A stretch of DNA of 64,000 nt from Bacillus safensis (GTDB lineage: Bacteria; Bacillota; Bacilli; Bacillales; Bacillaceae): assembly GCA_030159235.1 (NCBI GenBank), contig BSBG01000002.1, forward strand, positions 124,001-188,000, in the 5' to 3' direction. Below the pieces are notes generated by a model, which saw nothing but the letters and a program-made list of their open reading frames with translations, was not told the DNA's origin and searched no databases. Within the stretch, counting starts at the first letter, position 1. Each line of letters starts with the position of its first letter. The position numbers were made by a program, and so were the translations under genes. This document shows, piece by piece, positions 1-8,349 of this stretch.

Positions 1-434
1 AGACCTATGAATCCGTAAACAACGGATGGAATCCCTACAAGCAATTCAATGACTGGCTGGAGAATTTTCCGGCCCCAAGCAGGTGCAATTTCTGTCATGA
101 AGATCGCTCCTGCGATGCCTAGCGGCGCTGCGATGAGTGCCGATAGAAGCGTGACGGCGATTGATCCAAAGATAAAAGGAAATGCGCCGTACGCCGGATT
201 TTCTGCTGTGGGGTTCCAATTGATACTGGTTAAGAACTCAATTGGGCTTACACCATTTACGATGAAAGATTGTAAACCCTTAATGCCAAGGAAAATTGTA
301 ATGGCGATGGATACTGCAATCATTAAGAATGCACAGAACCTGACCAAAATACTTCCTCTTACTTCATCCATTTGCCTATTTTTCTTCGAGCTGATCAGTC
401 GATCGCTCGCTTCTGTCTGTTCTATCTGTTTCAT
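1..434 (-). CDS. pstC: Phosphate ABC transporter permease PstC (partial, C-terminus off the left edge)
   Basis: Inner-membrane permease of the high-affinity phosphate importer PstSCAB. Only the first 144 codons are in the window. The protein has a charged cytoplasmic N-terminus, a membrane segment at about residues 28-52 and a second starting near residue 88, followed by the permease loop with EIAPAWGRKILQP and IELLVGIPSVVYGFIGL, typical of PstC. The ATG at 434 has an AGGAGTG ribosome site nine bases upstream. It lies about 80 bases downstream of pstS in the same direction, as in the B. subtilis pst operon, so the partner is secure by both sequence and context. Confidence 0.93.
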   Translation of the reverse strand, partial: MKQIEQTEASDRLISSKKNRQMDEVRGSILVRFCAFLMIAVSIAITIFLGIKGLQSFIVNGVSPIEFLTSINWNPTAENPAYGAFPFIFGSIAVTLLSALIAAPLGIAGAIFMTEIAPAWGRKILQPVIELLVGIPSVVYGFIG

Positions 435-465
435 CTTTTTCTACACTCCTATGAATGTCATAAAA

Positions 466-491
466 GGAAAAGTGAAAAGCTCCACTTTTCC
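466..491 (-). terminator. Stem-loop between pstS and pstC
   Basis: A 9-bp perfect inverted repeat (GGAAAAGTG / CACTTTTCC) with an eight-base loop follows pstS and is trailed on the minus strand by CTTTTATG. The T-run is short, so it is more likely a partial terminator or a 3' stabiliser than a full stop. Such an element would let pstS, the abundant binding protein, be made in excess over the membrane genes. The hairpin is seen; the role is inferred. Confidence 0.55.
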
Positions 492-513
492 TTCATCAGC
501 AATTCAAGACCTC

Positions 514-1431
514 TTACTTATCTGATTGTTTGCCTGCTGCGTCTCTTTCTACTTTCATATTAGAGACTGAGATGTAACCTTGGTCTTTGACGATTTCTTT
601 TTGTACTTCGTCACTCATAAGGTAATCTAAAAATTGTTTTGCTAGACCTTCCGGCTCACCTTTTGTATAAGAGTGCTCGTATGCCCAAATTGTATATTTA
701 CCGCTTTCTACATTGCTTTCTTCCGGCTTCACACCATCAATGCTAAGCGGTGTAATTTTGTCATCTGTTAAATAAGAGAAAGCTAGGTATCCAATCGCAC
801 CTGGTGTTTCTGCAATTAGTTTTTTCACTGTGTTTGAAGAATCTTCTGTGATTCCTTCTGCAGGTGTTGCACCATCAAGTGCATATTTCACAAATGTTGC
901 ACGAGTTCCTGAAGAATCAGGTCTGTTGACAAGCGTGATTTTTTGGTCTTTCCCGCCAAGCTCTTTCCAGTTTTTAATTTTACCAGTGAAGATTTTTTTC
1001 AGTTCGTCCTTTGTGATGTCTTTGACACCAACTTCAGGGTTTACAGCTGCGGCCATTCCAACAACTGCCACTTTGTGGTCTATTAAAGCTTTTGCGTCGA
1101 TTCCATCTTTCTCTTCTGCGAATACATCTGAGTTACCAATTTGTACAGATCCTTCTGAAACTTGAGAAAGTCCTGTTCCTGAACCGCCGGCTTGTACTTG
1201 AATATCGGCTTTTGGATGTTTATCCATGAATTTTTCTGCTGCCGCAAGAACTAAAGGCTGCATCGCAGATGATCCTGAGATGGTAATGGAACCTGATGCC
1301 TCATCTTTGTTTGAAGCATTTCCTTTACTGTCTTTTGAATCTCCGCTTGAGCTGCTGTTTCCGCATGCTGTAACGAATGCTAACAATGCGATAGTAAGGA
1401 AAGTAAGCAGCCATAATTTGTTCTTTTTCAT
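514..1431 (-). CDS. pstS: Phosphate-binding lipoprotein PstS
   Basis: Extracellular phosphate receptor of the Pst importer, tethered to the membrane by lipid. The 305-residue product begins with a lipoprotein signal ending in FVTAC, so lipidation is predicted at Cys23, followed by a Ser/Gly/Asp/Lys-rich linker. Phosphate-binding family motifs are visible: SGSSAMQPL near residue 52 and RPDSSGTRATF in the second lobe. The start has a GGGGGT-type ribosome site. It is the first gene of the operon with pstC behind it, and the upstream region carries a Pho box, so induction by phosphate starvation through PhoP is expected. Confidence 0.96.
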   Translation of the reverse strand: MKKNKLWLLTFLTIALLAFVTACGNSSSSGDSKDSKGNASNKDEASGSITISGSSAMQPLVLAAAEKFMDKHPKADIQVQAGGSGTGLSQVSEGSVQIGNSDVFAEEKDGIDAKALIDHKVAVVGMAAAVNPEVGVKDITKDELKKIFTGKIKNWKELGGKDQKITLVNRPDSSGTRATFVKYALDGATPAEGITEDSSNTVKKLIAETPGAIGYLAFSYLTDDKITPLSIDGVKPEESNVESGKYTIWAYEHSYTKGEPEGLAKQFLDYLMSDEVQKEIVKDQGYISVSNMKVERDAAGKQSDK

Positions 1432-1496
1432 TTCAAGAATACCCCCTGAATAATTTGTCCTACGAGTAATACATTAAAGGTTCTTTATTAATTTCG

Positions 1497-1541
1497 TTTA
1501 AATGGAATGTTAAGGTTTTGTAAATGTCGAAGTTTTGTAGA
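1497..1541 (-). promoter_or_regulatory. Pho box (PhoP-binding repeats) upstream of pstS
   Basis: Read on the minus strand there are TTHACA-like hexamers in 11-bp phasing: TTTACA, TTAACA and TTTAAA spaced 11 bases apart, preceded by a second pair TCTACA and TCGACA, also 11 apart. Repeats of TT(A/C/T)ACA with 5-bp spacers are the binding sites of PhoP in Bacillus. Position about 70-110 bases upstream of the pstS start fits an activator site. The -10 hexamer is not clear to me. Confidence 0.8.
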
Positions 1542-1601
1542 GATCTTGCGGCGTTTTTTATGAATTTTGTCAATTTATATCGGAAATTTTGAAGATAACG
1601 T

Positions 1602-1632
1602 AAAAAAACGCCCACAAAAAGTGAGCGTTTTT
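1602..1632 (-). terminator. Rho-independent terminator after pbpA
   Basis: Stem AACGC(T)CAC/GTG(G)GCGTT with an AAAAA-type loop, followed by a long T-run on the minus strand, 14 bases beyond the pbpA stop. Confidence 0.8.
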
Positions 1633-1645
1633 ACCTAGTAAAGGT

Positions 1646-3781
1646 CTAGTTATTTGTTTCTGCTTCATTTTCAATTTTGTTTTTATTTTTCTCCTGTGTA
1701 TCATTGCTTTCCTGTTTTGATTTCAGTTCAAAGTATTTGTCTAATACTTGTTCACCAATATCGTTTGTAATCGGATAGCGCTGGTTGTAGTCTTGATACA
1801 CCCATGGTACAACGACGGAAATGGCCACTTCTGGATTATCCGCAGGCGCATACGCAACAAGAGTTGTGTTATACGTCGGTGTTCCGCGTTTGCTTTTAAT
1901 TGGGCCGTCATAGAATGATTGAGCGGTCCCTGTTTTGCCAGCTGGATTGTACTTTTTGTTGCCAAAGTTTGCATAGGCTGTTCCTCTTGGATTCTGCATC
2001 ACAAGCTTAAAGCCTTGTTGAACACGCTTGATTTCATCACTTGTCATGTCTAGCTTATTCAATACATCTGGTTTAACGGATTCTGTCACAGCTCCAATGC
2101 CGCGCTGCGGGTCTGGCTCTCTGACTTCTTTGACAAGCTGCGGACGTAAACGATATCCGCCATTTGCAATAGTTGAAACGTATTGCGCCATTTGAAGCGG
2201 TGTAAACGTATCATATTGTCCAATCGCATAGTCAAGTAAGAGACCGGATTGTGTAGACGTTCCTCGGTAGCCTGTTGCTTCGTTTGGCAGGTCAATACCT
2301 GTTTTAATCCCAAGACCAAATTTACTAAAATTGTAGCGGAACGTATCAAATGCTTTCGTATCAATTGGGAGCGCCTGATTCTTGCGGTATTCCCCTTTTC
2401 CGATAGCGATTGCTGTTTTGAACATATACACGTTTGATGAACGCTCTAGTGCTGTTAAATCATTAATGAGTCCCATATTTGCATAGGATTTCTTTGGCGG
2501 TGACTGTGCGATATAGAGCGGTTCATCGTATTGTGTACTTCCGATGTGAATAGCACCTGTTTTATATCCTGTCAGTACAGTTGCCCCTTTTACAGCTGAT
2601 CCCATCGCATATGAGGATGTCATTGTTCCTAATGCGTAGTCATCAAATTTGTATTTTCCGTTTTTATTTGAGATCTGTTTACCCGCTACAGAGAGAACCT
2701 CTCCATTTCTCGGGTCCATCATGACAACAAAGGCGCGATCAAGAAGCTCTGTTCCCCCTCTTTGTTTCGCACTTCTCAATTTCTTTTCAATAATTTTTTC
2801 AACCGCTTTTTGCAGCTGAATATCAATTGTAAGCACAAGGTCTTTCCCGCTCTTTCCTTCTGTTAACACTTTAGAGCTTGTGACATTGCCTTGTTTATCA
2901 GTTGTACTCTGTTCTTTTTCCTTCTGGCCCTGCAGGACATCTTCATATTGATATTCAAGATAACTTTTTCCTACACGGTCATTTCGGCTGTAGCCAAGTG
3001 ATAGATAATGCTCAAGAAGTGACTGCGGAAGCCCTTCATCACTTGAAGAGACACTGCCGAGCATACTGCGGAGCAATCCTTTATTCGGATAGCTGCGTGA
3101 CCAGTCTGTTGTCACATCAACACCTGGCAGCTCGTCCAAATGCTCAGAGACGTAAGCAATTTCACTTGGCTTTACATCTTCATTTTTAATGAATTGAGGC
3201 GTAAGTGCATAGCCTGCATCCATCTGTCTTTTAATCGCAAGCACTTGTAAGTCTTTTTTCGTCAGTTGATTTAATTCCTTGTCTGTGATGCGTTTCAGCT
3301 GAAGCTGATATAGTTTATCATCAGAGACCTTATCGTCATCCTTTAATTCCGATTCCTTTTGAACAAGCTTTTTCGCTTCATTCGGATGCGTTAAGATCCA
3401 GAAATCTTTTTTATCACGATCGGTGATTTTTTTCGTACTCACATGAATCATATCCGCTAATTTTGATGCCACTTTGAGCCGCTCTTCTTGTGAAGTCGTC
3501 GAGGTTCTCGTATATGTAATGGCATTTAGCGCTTTATTGCTGACAATCGTATTGTAGTTTCGATCGTAAATTTTTCCGCGTGGAGCAGATGAGCTGACAT
3601 TTACATCCTCTTGTTTTTCTGCCTGCTTTTTATAATCTTCTCCATTGACAATTTGTACAAACCCGAGTCTAACGACAACACCGGTAAAAATAATAAACGC
3701 AGCTAAAAATAACAAATTCAGCCGGATCGGAAGTGTTTTACGCCCTTCCTTCGCGTCTTTTTTGTTTTTCTTGTTTCTCAT
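1646..3781 (-). CDS. pbpA: Penicillin-binding protein 2A, class B transpeptidase
   Basis: Monofunctional D,D-transpeptidase that cross-links lateral-wall peptidoglycan during elongation and spore outgrowth. The start chosen is the ATG at 3781 (GGTGAT ribosome site), giving 711 residues. There is a Lys/Arg-rich cytoplasmic tail, one membrane anchor (about residues 20-42), a dimerisation domain, and the transpeptidase domain with active-site Ser395 in SAVK, an SSN motif downstream and K616-T-G. A Lys/Asn/Glu-rich tail ends the protein. It stands between yqgE and pstS with hairpins on both sides, so it is probably monocistronic. An upstream in-frame start at 3847 lies in the preceding hairpin and was rejected. 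Confidence 0.94.
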   Translation of the reverse strand: MRNKKNKKDAKEGRKTLPIRLNLLFLAAFIIFTGVVVRLGFVQIVNGEDYKKQAEKQEDVNVSSSAPRGKIYDRNYNTIVSNKALNAITYTRTSTTSQEERLKVASKLADMIHVSTKKITDRDKKDFWILTHPNEAKKLVQKESELKDDDKVSDDKLYQLQLKRITDKELNQLTKKDLQVLAIKRQMDAGYALTPQFIKNEDVKPSEIAYVSEHLDELPGVDVTTDWSRSYPNKGLLRSMLGSVSSSDEGLPQSLLEHYLSLGYSRNDRVGKSYLEYQYEDVLQGQKEKEQSTTDKQGNVTSSKVLTEGKSGKDLVLTIDIQLQKAVEKIIEKKLRSAKQRGGTELLDRAFVVMMDPRNGEVLSVAGKQISNKNGKYKFDDYALGTMTSSYAMGSAVKGATVLTGYKTGAIHIGSTQYDEPLYIAQSPPKKSYANMGLINDLTALERSSNVYMFKTAIAIGKGEYRKNQALPIDTKAFDTFRYNFSKFGLGIKTGIDLPNEATGYRGTSTQSGLLLDYAIGQYDTFTPLQMAQYVSTIANGGYRLRPQLVKEVREPDPQRGIGAVTESVKPDVLNKLDMTSDEIKRVQQGFKLVMQNPRGTAYANFGNKKYNPAGKTGTAQSFYDGPIKSKRGTPTYNTTLVAYAPADNPEVAISVVVPWVYQDYNQRYPITNDIGEQVLDKYFELKSKQESNDTQEKNKNKIENEAETNN

Positions 3782-3810
3782 CACATCACCTTTTCTATCA
3801 AGAAAGAAAT

Positions 3811-3839
3811 GGCACCCCTTTTTGTGTATAAAAGGTGCC
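3811..3839 (-). terminator. Terminator-like hairpin between yqgE and pbpA
   Basis: GGCACC-TTTT / AAAA-GGGTGCC-type stem followed on the minus strand by ATTTCTTTC. It separates yqgE from pbpA; the T-run is interrupted, so strength is uncertain. Confidence 0.55.
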
Positions 3840-3903
3840 ATCATCATTTTAGCGGTTTTTCTATCATTTATCTAGAAATTTGATGTTCCATTGGTAAGAA
3901 ATT

Positions 3904-5190
3904 TTACCTTTCTCCCTTAATAAGGTTCGTGTGAGAAACCGGCTTTTGACCGTCAGCCTCTTTCATATCAGCTGTTTTTTCTTTTAAATGAATATCTTTT
4001 ACAAAGTAATAAATGAGGGTATGTCCCGCCCCGAGCACAACAAGAGATGCGGGAATACCGAGTTCATCACCAAGTAAGGTGACAGACAGCAGGAACAAAA
4101 TAATGGAACAAATACGGCCAGCATTTAAAAATAGCTCTCTGACCACAATATATTCAATTCGAGCTTTTCTGGCATATCTGGCATGGCCGATCACATCATA
4201 TGTTAAGGATACATAGGGAACAAGCAGGAGCGGATACCCTATCGCAATGGCTACTGCATACATAAGAAGTGATACATAGGACAACTGGAAAATGATTAAA
4301 AACAAGGCGCCGTATAAAATCAGACCGCCAATCATAATGGCCTTCTTCCGCCACTTTTTCTTAATCAAACGTGTTGCGAAGAAGTAAGCAAAAAAAGCAA
4401 CACCTGAATTCACTAAACCAAATGTCCCAAGAGCAAGCTCACTGTTTGTTGCAATAAACACAAAGACACTGATTAAGAACACAAAGACCCCTTCACGAAG
4501 CCCTTGAAAAAAATGAGCCGTTGTAATTTTACGCCAATTCTCGTCTGCATGGCGTTCTTTCCAAATTTGTTTGATGATAAACTTGCCTTTTGACTGCCTT
4601 CTCTTGAGGAAAAAGCTCATTACAACCGCTAGTGAAAACAATAAAAGCGATAACGTGAAAATCACTGTATAGCCTGTATCATCCGTTAATTGAGAAATAA
4701 CAATTCCCGCAATGAGAGGGCCGATCATGCCGGCAGTTGAAGTAAGCACCCCAAGAAATCCATTAAAGAAGTCTCTTGTTTCAGGCTCGGTGATCTCAAA
4801 GGTGAGTACGTTAAAAGCAAGCCAGTAAAAACCATAGCCGATCCCAAGGACACTTCCCAATAAAACAAGCCGTGCGGCCGCTTGTTCTCCTGCCATTAGG
4901 ACGATTAAATAAAAAACGGCTAGGAAGATGACGCCGAAACGAAGGACAAACGCTCGGTCTATTTTTTTAGCGAGCCGGCCAGCGAATAAAAACGTAATGG
5001 GCTGAAGCACCACAATGGCCAAGTTATAAATCGCAAGATCCGTGAATTTCCCAGACTGTTTCCATAAGTACACATTTACAAACGTATTAGAAAGTGCAAT
5101 GGCAAGTGCGTATAATCCGCCAATCGTGAGGAGGAGCAATAAATCTCTTGTGACATCCATGTCCCCGAACATTTTCTTTAATCTGCTCAT
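3904..5190 (-). CDS. yqgE: Major facilitator superfamily transporter YqgE
   Basis: Polytopic membrane protein of about 428 residues with roughly twelve hydrophobic segments and the MFS layout: positively charged loops such as GRLAKKIDRAFVLRFG after the second segment and a charged central loop (FLKRRQSKGKFIIKQIWKERHADENW). The substrate is unknown. The ATG at 5190 is preferred because AAGGAG lies ten bases upstream, while the earlier ATG at 5199 almost touches that site. The place next to pbpA is the same as in B. subtilis, but nothing in the sequence ties it to wall synthesis. Confidence 0.85.
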   Translation of the reverse strand: MSRLKKMFGDMDVTRDLLLLLTIGGLYALAIALSNTFVNVYLWKQSGKFTDLAIYNLAIVVLQPITFLFAGRLAKKIDRAFVLRFGVIFLAVFYLIVLMAGEQAAARLVLLGSVLGIGYGFYWLAFNVLTFEITEPETRDFFNGFLGVLTSTAGMIGPLIAGIVISQLTDDTGYTVIFTLSLLLFSLAVVMSFFLKRRQSKGKFIIKQIWKERHADENWRKITTAHFFQGLREGVFVFLISVFVFIATNSELALGTFGLVNSGVAFFAYFFATRLIKKKWRKKAIMIGGLILYGALFLIIFQLSYVSLLMYAVAIAIGYPLLLVPYVSLTYDVIGHARYARKARIEYIVVRELFLNAGRICSIILFLLSVTLLGDELGIPASLVVLGAGHTLIYYFVKDIHLKEKTADMKEADGQKPVSHTNLIKGER

Positions 5191-5265
5191 ACAATTCATT
5201 CTCCTTTTCTACACAATAGTCTGTCTCATCAAAAGGCAGATATGTAAAAAAGGAGGGGAAAATAT

Positions 5266-5299
5266 AAAAAGACCTGCTTCTCTTGAAAGCAGGTCTTTT
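5266..5299 (-). terminator. Rho-independent terminator after sodA
   Basis: Strong stem AAGACCTGCTTT / AAAGCAGGTCTT with flanking A and T runs, just beyond the sodA stop on the minus strand. Confidence 0.88.
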
Positions 5300-5314
5300 C
5301 GAATTAAATCATTA

Positions 5315-5923
5315 TTATTTTGCTTCGCTGTAAAGGCGAGCTACTTCATCCCAGTTCACAACATTCCAGAATGCTGAAATGTAATCAGGACGACGGTTTT
5401 GGTAGTTTAGGTAGTATGCATGCTCCCAAACGTCTAGTCCTAGGATTGGCGTTTTTCCTTCAGTTAAAGGAGAATCTTGGTTTGGCGTGCTTGTGACTTC
5501 AAGTTTTCCGTTGTTCACAACTAGCCATGCCCAACCAGAACCAAAGCGTCCTGCAGCTGCTGCAGCGAAATCAGATTTGAATTTTTCAAATCCGCCTAAT
5601 TCTTTTTCAATTGCATCTGCAAGTTCACCAGTTGGTGCGCCGCCACCGTTTGGTGAAAGAAGCGTCCAGAATAATGAGTGGTTCGCATGTCCTCCGCCAT
5701 TGTTACGTACAGCTGTACGGATGTTTTCTGGTACAGAGTTTAAGTTAGCCACTAGCTCTTCAATTGATTGATCTTCAAGAGCTGATACACCTTCGATTGC
5801 TTTGTTTAAGTTTGTTACATATGTGTTGTGGTGTTTTGTGTGGTGAATCGTCATTGTTTCCTTGTCGATATGTGGTTCTAATGCATCGTAAGCATATGGT
5901 AATTCTGGAAGTTTAAAAGCCAT
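5315..5923 (-). CDS. sodA: Superoxide dismutase [Mn]
   Basis: Converts superoxide to hydrogen peroxide and oxygen in the cytoplasm. The 202-residue protein has the usual length and all metal ligands: His27 in the N-terminal helical hairpin ([12 protein letters not shown]), the His in [11 protein letters not shown], and Asp and His in the [19 protein letters not shown] signature, which reads as the Mn type. The ATG has an AAGGAGGA site eight bases upstream. It is flanked by its own terminator and by a promoter candidate overlapping a small palindrome, so it looks monocistronic. Confidence 0.97.
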   Translation of the reverse strand: MAFKLPELPYAYDALEPHIDKETMTIHHTKHHNTYVTNLNKAIEGVSALEDQSIEELVANLNSVPENIRTAVRNNGGGHANHSLFWTLLSPNGGGAPTGELADAIEKELGGFEKFKSDFAAAAAGRFGSGWAWLVVNNGKLEVTSTPNQDSPLTEGKTPILGLDVWEHAYYLNYQNRRPDYISAFWNVVNWDEVARLYSEAK

Positions 5924-5993
5924 GGTTAATTTCCTCCTTAAAATGTATGTACTGAAATGCTTCCTTTGTAAGTCAGCAATTCACCCTACTCAA

Positions 5994-6022
5994 AGAGTAT
6001 CAAAAGAAACAGCTTGTTTCAA
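5994..6022 (-). promoter_or_regulatory. Candidate sigma-A promoter for sodA
   Basis: On the minus strand TTGAAA and TACTCT are separated by 17 bases, about 75-100 bases upstream of sodA. The -35 hexamer overlaps a GAAAC-N5-GTTTC palindrome (6006-6020) that could be an operator. The -10 match is moderate. Confidence 0.4.
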
Positions 6023-6105
6023 CGTTATTGCTCATGTTCTCAAACATTTCAGTGTTTATTTTGTATTTATCCCTTTAGAAAAAGCTTTAAACACTCTTTT
6101 TCAAC

Positions 6106-6591
6106 TTAGCGAAGGACATAAAATAAAAAGATGCCCAGCATCAGCGCTTGAATCAATCCTTTTGCAAAGACACCTGATACAAATCCAATTAAAGAGCCTA
6201 ATCCTACTTTTACACTCGTCTTCAAATCTTTTTGATGAACAAGAAGCTCTGCAATGACACTGCCGATAAATGGACCAATAATAATTCCTGCAATGGGAAT
6301 CACAAAAGGACCAGCTAATAACCCAATGGTGCTTCCCCAAATTGCTGCCCGGCTGCCGCCAAAGCGCTTTACCCCAATAAGATTTGAAACATAATCTGCC
6401 GCAAATAATACCGCGGTAAACATGGCTTGAATAAGCCAGAACGTCAGTGTAAGCGGCTCGAAGCTGAAAAAGAAACCATATAGAATAAACCCGAGAACCA
6501 TAAAAACCACACTAGGGATGATTGGATAAACAAGTCCAACAAACGCAATGATAAATGCACAGCCAATCAATATCCAATACAGCACGTCCAA
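6106..6591 (-). CDS. yqgC: DUF456 membrane protein YqgC
   Basis: Hydrophobic protein of 161 residues with five or six predicted membrane segments and Gly-rich helix-packing stretches ([24 protein letters not shown]), characteristic of the DUF456 family. Function is unknown. The reading begins at a TTG at 6591 with AAGGAGG about ten bases upstream. Position between sodA and yqgB is conserved with B. subtilis. The stop lies in a short spacer after sodA; no terminator is obvious between them. Confidence 0.8.
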   Translation of the reverse strand: MDVLYWILIGCAFIIAFVGLVYPIIPSVVFMVLGFILYGFFFSFEPLTLTFWLIQAMFTAVLFAADYVSNLIGVKRFGGSRAAIWGSTIGLLAGPFVIPIAGIIIGPFIGSVIAELLVHQKDLKTSVKVGLGSLIGFVSGVFAKGLIQALMLGIFLFYVLR

Positions 6592-6736
6592 GTCCTTGCC
6601 GCCTCCTTTTTATATGCTGTATACATTATGCCTCATTCCTTCTATCTTAACCAGCGATGAAGGCCATACTTGTACTGGATGGATAGACATTGATACAATA
6701 TGAGAAATAGAAAAGAATGTAGGAAGTGAATGGGTA

Positions 6737-7489
6737 TTGAACGTATTTAATCTATTGATAAAAGGAATTTACTCACCAAAAGATATTGCAAAAGCACGGT
6801 TTACAGGGATCGGAAAAGCGATTTTATTCATTTTTATCCTTTCGATCATCGCTGCAGTTCCTCAGGGGTATCATATGAGTCAGGAGATCTCGAATGCGAT
6901 GTCAGGATTTCAGCACGTGATCAAAAAAGATTTACCCGAATTTTCAATTGAAAAAGGAAAACTTCAGGCCGATCAAAGTACACCGATAGAAAAAGAAGAA
7001 AACGGCATCACCATCATCTTTGATCCTGCTGAAAAAATAAAAGCAAGTGAGCTTGAATCAAAGCAAACCGCCATCGCTTTATTAAAGGAAAAAGCAGTGA
7101 TTGCCATTGATGGGCAAATGACAGATATTCCATACCAGCTCCTTGGCGGAACCCTGACAAAAGACGAGCTCGCTCGCGTCACAAATCAGAACCAAGCGAT
7201 TATTATTCCAGTCATCTGTGTACTGCTATATCTATCAACTGCGGCTCTCATGTTTATCAGCGCAACATTCCTAGCGATGCTTGGTACATTTATTAAACGA
7301 ATGCAGCAAAAAGAGCTGTCCTTCCAAATGCTTTGGAAGCTCTCCGCTTATTCACTCACATTAACAACGGTCTTTTTCGCGATCATGAGTGCATTAAACA
7401 CGCCTGTTGCAAATTCATTTTTATTAAATTGGGTCATTAACTTTATCTTCTTATATCTTGTGGTAAAAGAAATACCTGCAAAAAAATAA
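6737..7489 (+). CDS. yqgB: DUF1189 membrane protein YqgB
   Basis: Integral membrane protein of 250 residues in the DUF1189 family. It opens with the family-typical amphipathic segment MNVFNLLIKGIYSPKDIAKAR, has a membrane helix near residues 28-42, a soluble extracytoplasmic part of about 110 residues, and three further helices near the C-terminus. The start is TTG at 6737 with AGGAAGTG eight bases upstream; the ATG just before it is in another frame and hits a stop within seven codons. Role unknown. It is divergent from yqgC and convergent with the acetyltransferase gene. Confidence 0.8.
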   Translation: MNVFNLLIKGIYSPKDIAKARFTGIGKAILFIFILSIIAAVPQGYHMSQEISNAMSGFQHVIKKDLPEFSIEKGKLQADQSTPIEKEENGITIIFDPAEKIKASELESKQTAIALLKEKAVIAIDGQMTDIPYQLLGGTLTKDELARVTNQNQAIIIPVICVLLYLSTAALMFISATFLAMLGTFIKRMQQKELSFQMLWKLSAYSLTLTTVFFAIMSALNTPVANSFLLNWVINFIFLYLVVKEIPAKK

Positions 7490-7510
7490 ACCTCTTGTCG
7501 AATACAACAA

Positions 7511-7527
7511 GGGTTTGTCTACACGCT
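7511..7527 (+). repeat. Possible remnant of the 133-bp interspersed element
   Basis: The 17-base string GGGTTTGTCTACACGCT is identical to the 3' end of the full copy at 39631-39763. It follows a small hairpin (CTTGT-CGAAT-ACAAC) and precedes a terminator, the same setting as the complete copies. The upstream part of the element is missing. Chance is unlikely for 17 identical bases but not excluded. Confidence 0.55.
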
Positions 7528-7528
7528 G

Positions 7529-7557
7529 AAAGCTCCTCCGACTTGGAGGAGCTTTTT
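7529..7557. terminator. Bidirectional terminator between yqgB and the GNAT gene
   Basis: Stem AGCTCCTCC-GACT-TGGAGGAGCT with AAAG on one side and TTTTT on the other, sited in the convergent gap, so it can serve both genes. Confidence 0.85.
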
Positions 7558-7572
7558 ATGTATGTTCATGCT

Positions 7573-8118
7573 CTATGACTCGTCTGGATGGATGATCGCA
7601 AACAAATAGTGATCCTCCCACACCCCATTAATCTTTACTTTTTTACGATTTAGTCCCTCATTTTCAAAACCTGTCTTTTCAAGCACCCGAATGGAACCCA
7701 TGTTATCCGGCTTTACTCCAGCCTCTATTCGATGGAGATTCAATTCAAAAAAGGCATAATCAATCATTAAACGAATGGCCTCGGTCATATATCCATTTCC
7801 ACCTTGCTTTTGATCGAGTACATACCCGAGCAAAGCTCCTTCTATCGGGCCTCTTACGACTGAGCTCAATGAAATCGTCCCAATTAAAGCATCTGTTTCA
7901 TTTAAGAAAATACCATGCATGTACGCTTCATCTTGTGCACTTCTTTGTACGCTGCGCTGAATACGTTCAATTTGACGAGGTAACGTGAAGAAATCATCGT
8001 TGACCAAAGGTGTAAATTGCTGAAAATATGAGCGATTCTCAAGCTCTAATGTGAATAGTGCTGCTGCATCATGTTCTGTTAATGTTCTCACATATATATG
8101 CTGACTAACTTTCTTCAT
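7573..8118 (-). CDS. GNAT-family N-acetyltransferase (RimJ/RimL type)
   Basis: Acetyl-CoA-dependent acetyltransferase of 181 residues. The fold is recognisable from IYVRTLTEHDAAALFTLELENR at the N-terminus, the beta-4/alpha-3 region EGALLGYVLDQKQGGNGYMTEAIRLMIDYAFFELNLHRIEAGV with the acetyl-CoA loop Q-K-Q-G-G-N-G-Y, and the GSIRVLEKTGFENEGL motif typical of RimJ/RimL proteins. Possible substrates are protein N-termini or small amines; none is evident. The ATG at 8118 has AAGGAGGA six bases away. It occupies the place held by yqgA in B. subtilis. Confidence 0.85.
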   Translation of the reverse strand: MKKVSQHIYVRTLTEHDAAALFTLELENRSYFQQFTPLVNDDFFTLPRQIERIQRSVQRSAQDEAYMHGIFLNETDALIGTISLSSVVRGPIEGALLGYVLDQKQGGNGYMTEAIRLMIDYAFFELNLHRIEAGVKPDNMGSIRVLEKTGFENEGLNRKKVKINGVWEDHYLFAIIHPDES

Positions 8119-8349
8119 CAAATCTCCTCCTTGGCTTTATTTTATCATAATGGCCACATGCGGATACTCACCGCTTTACTTCAACTTCCAAACAAAATCC
8201 ACAAACTCACACCAACGACCCAAGGCGTTTTTATTGCAAGACTTACTAGAACTAACTAGAACCATCCTTTCCAGCTTTTCTCTCCTTTTTGGTTCTATCA
8301 TTTCAAGACATGCATAGACTGAAGTAAACTCTTAAAAGCGGTGAGTAAA

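Noticed and set aside
49..525. Open frame on the plus strand opposite pstC and pstS
   Set aside because: It is antisense to clear pstC coding sequence, has no ribosome site and no family resemblance.
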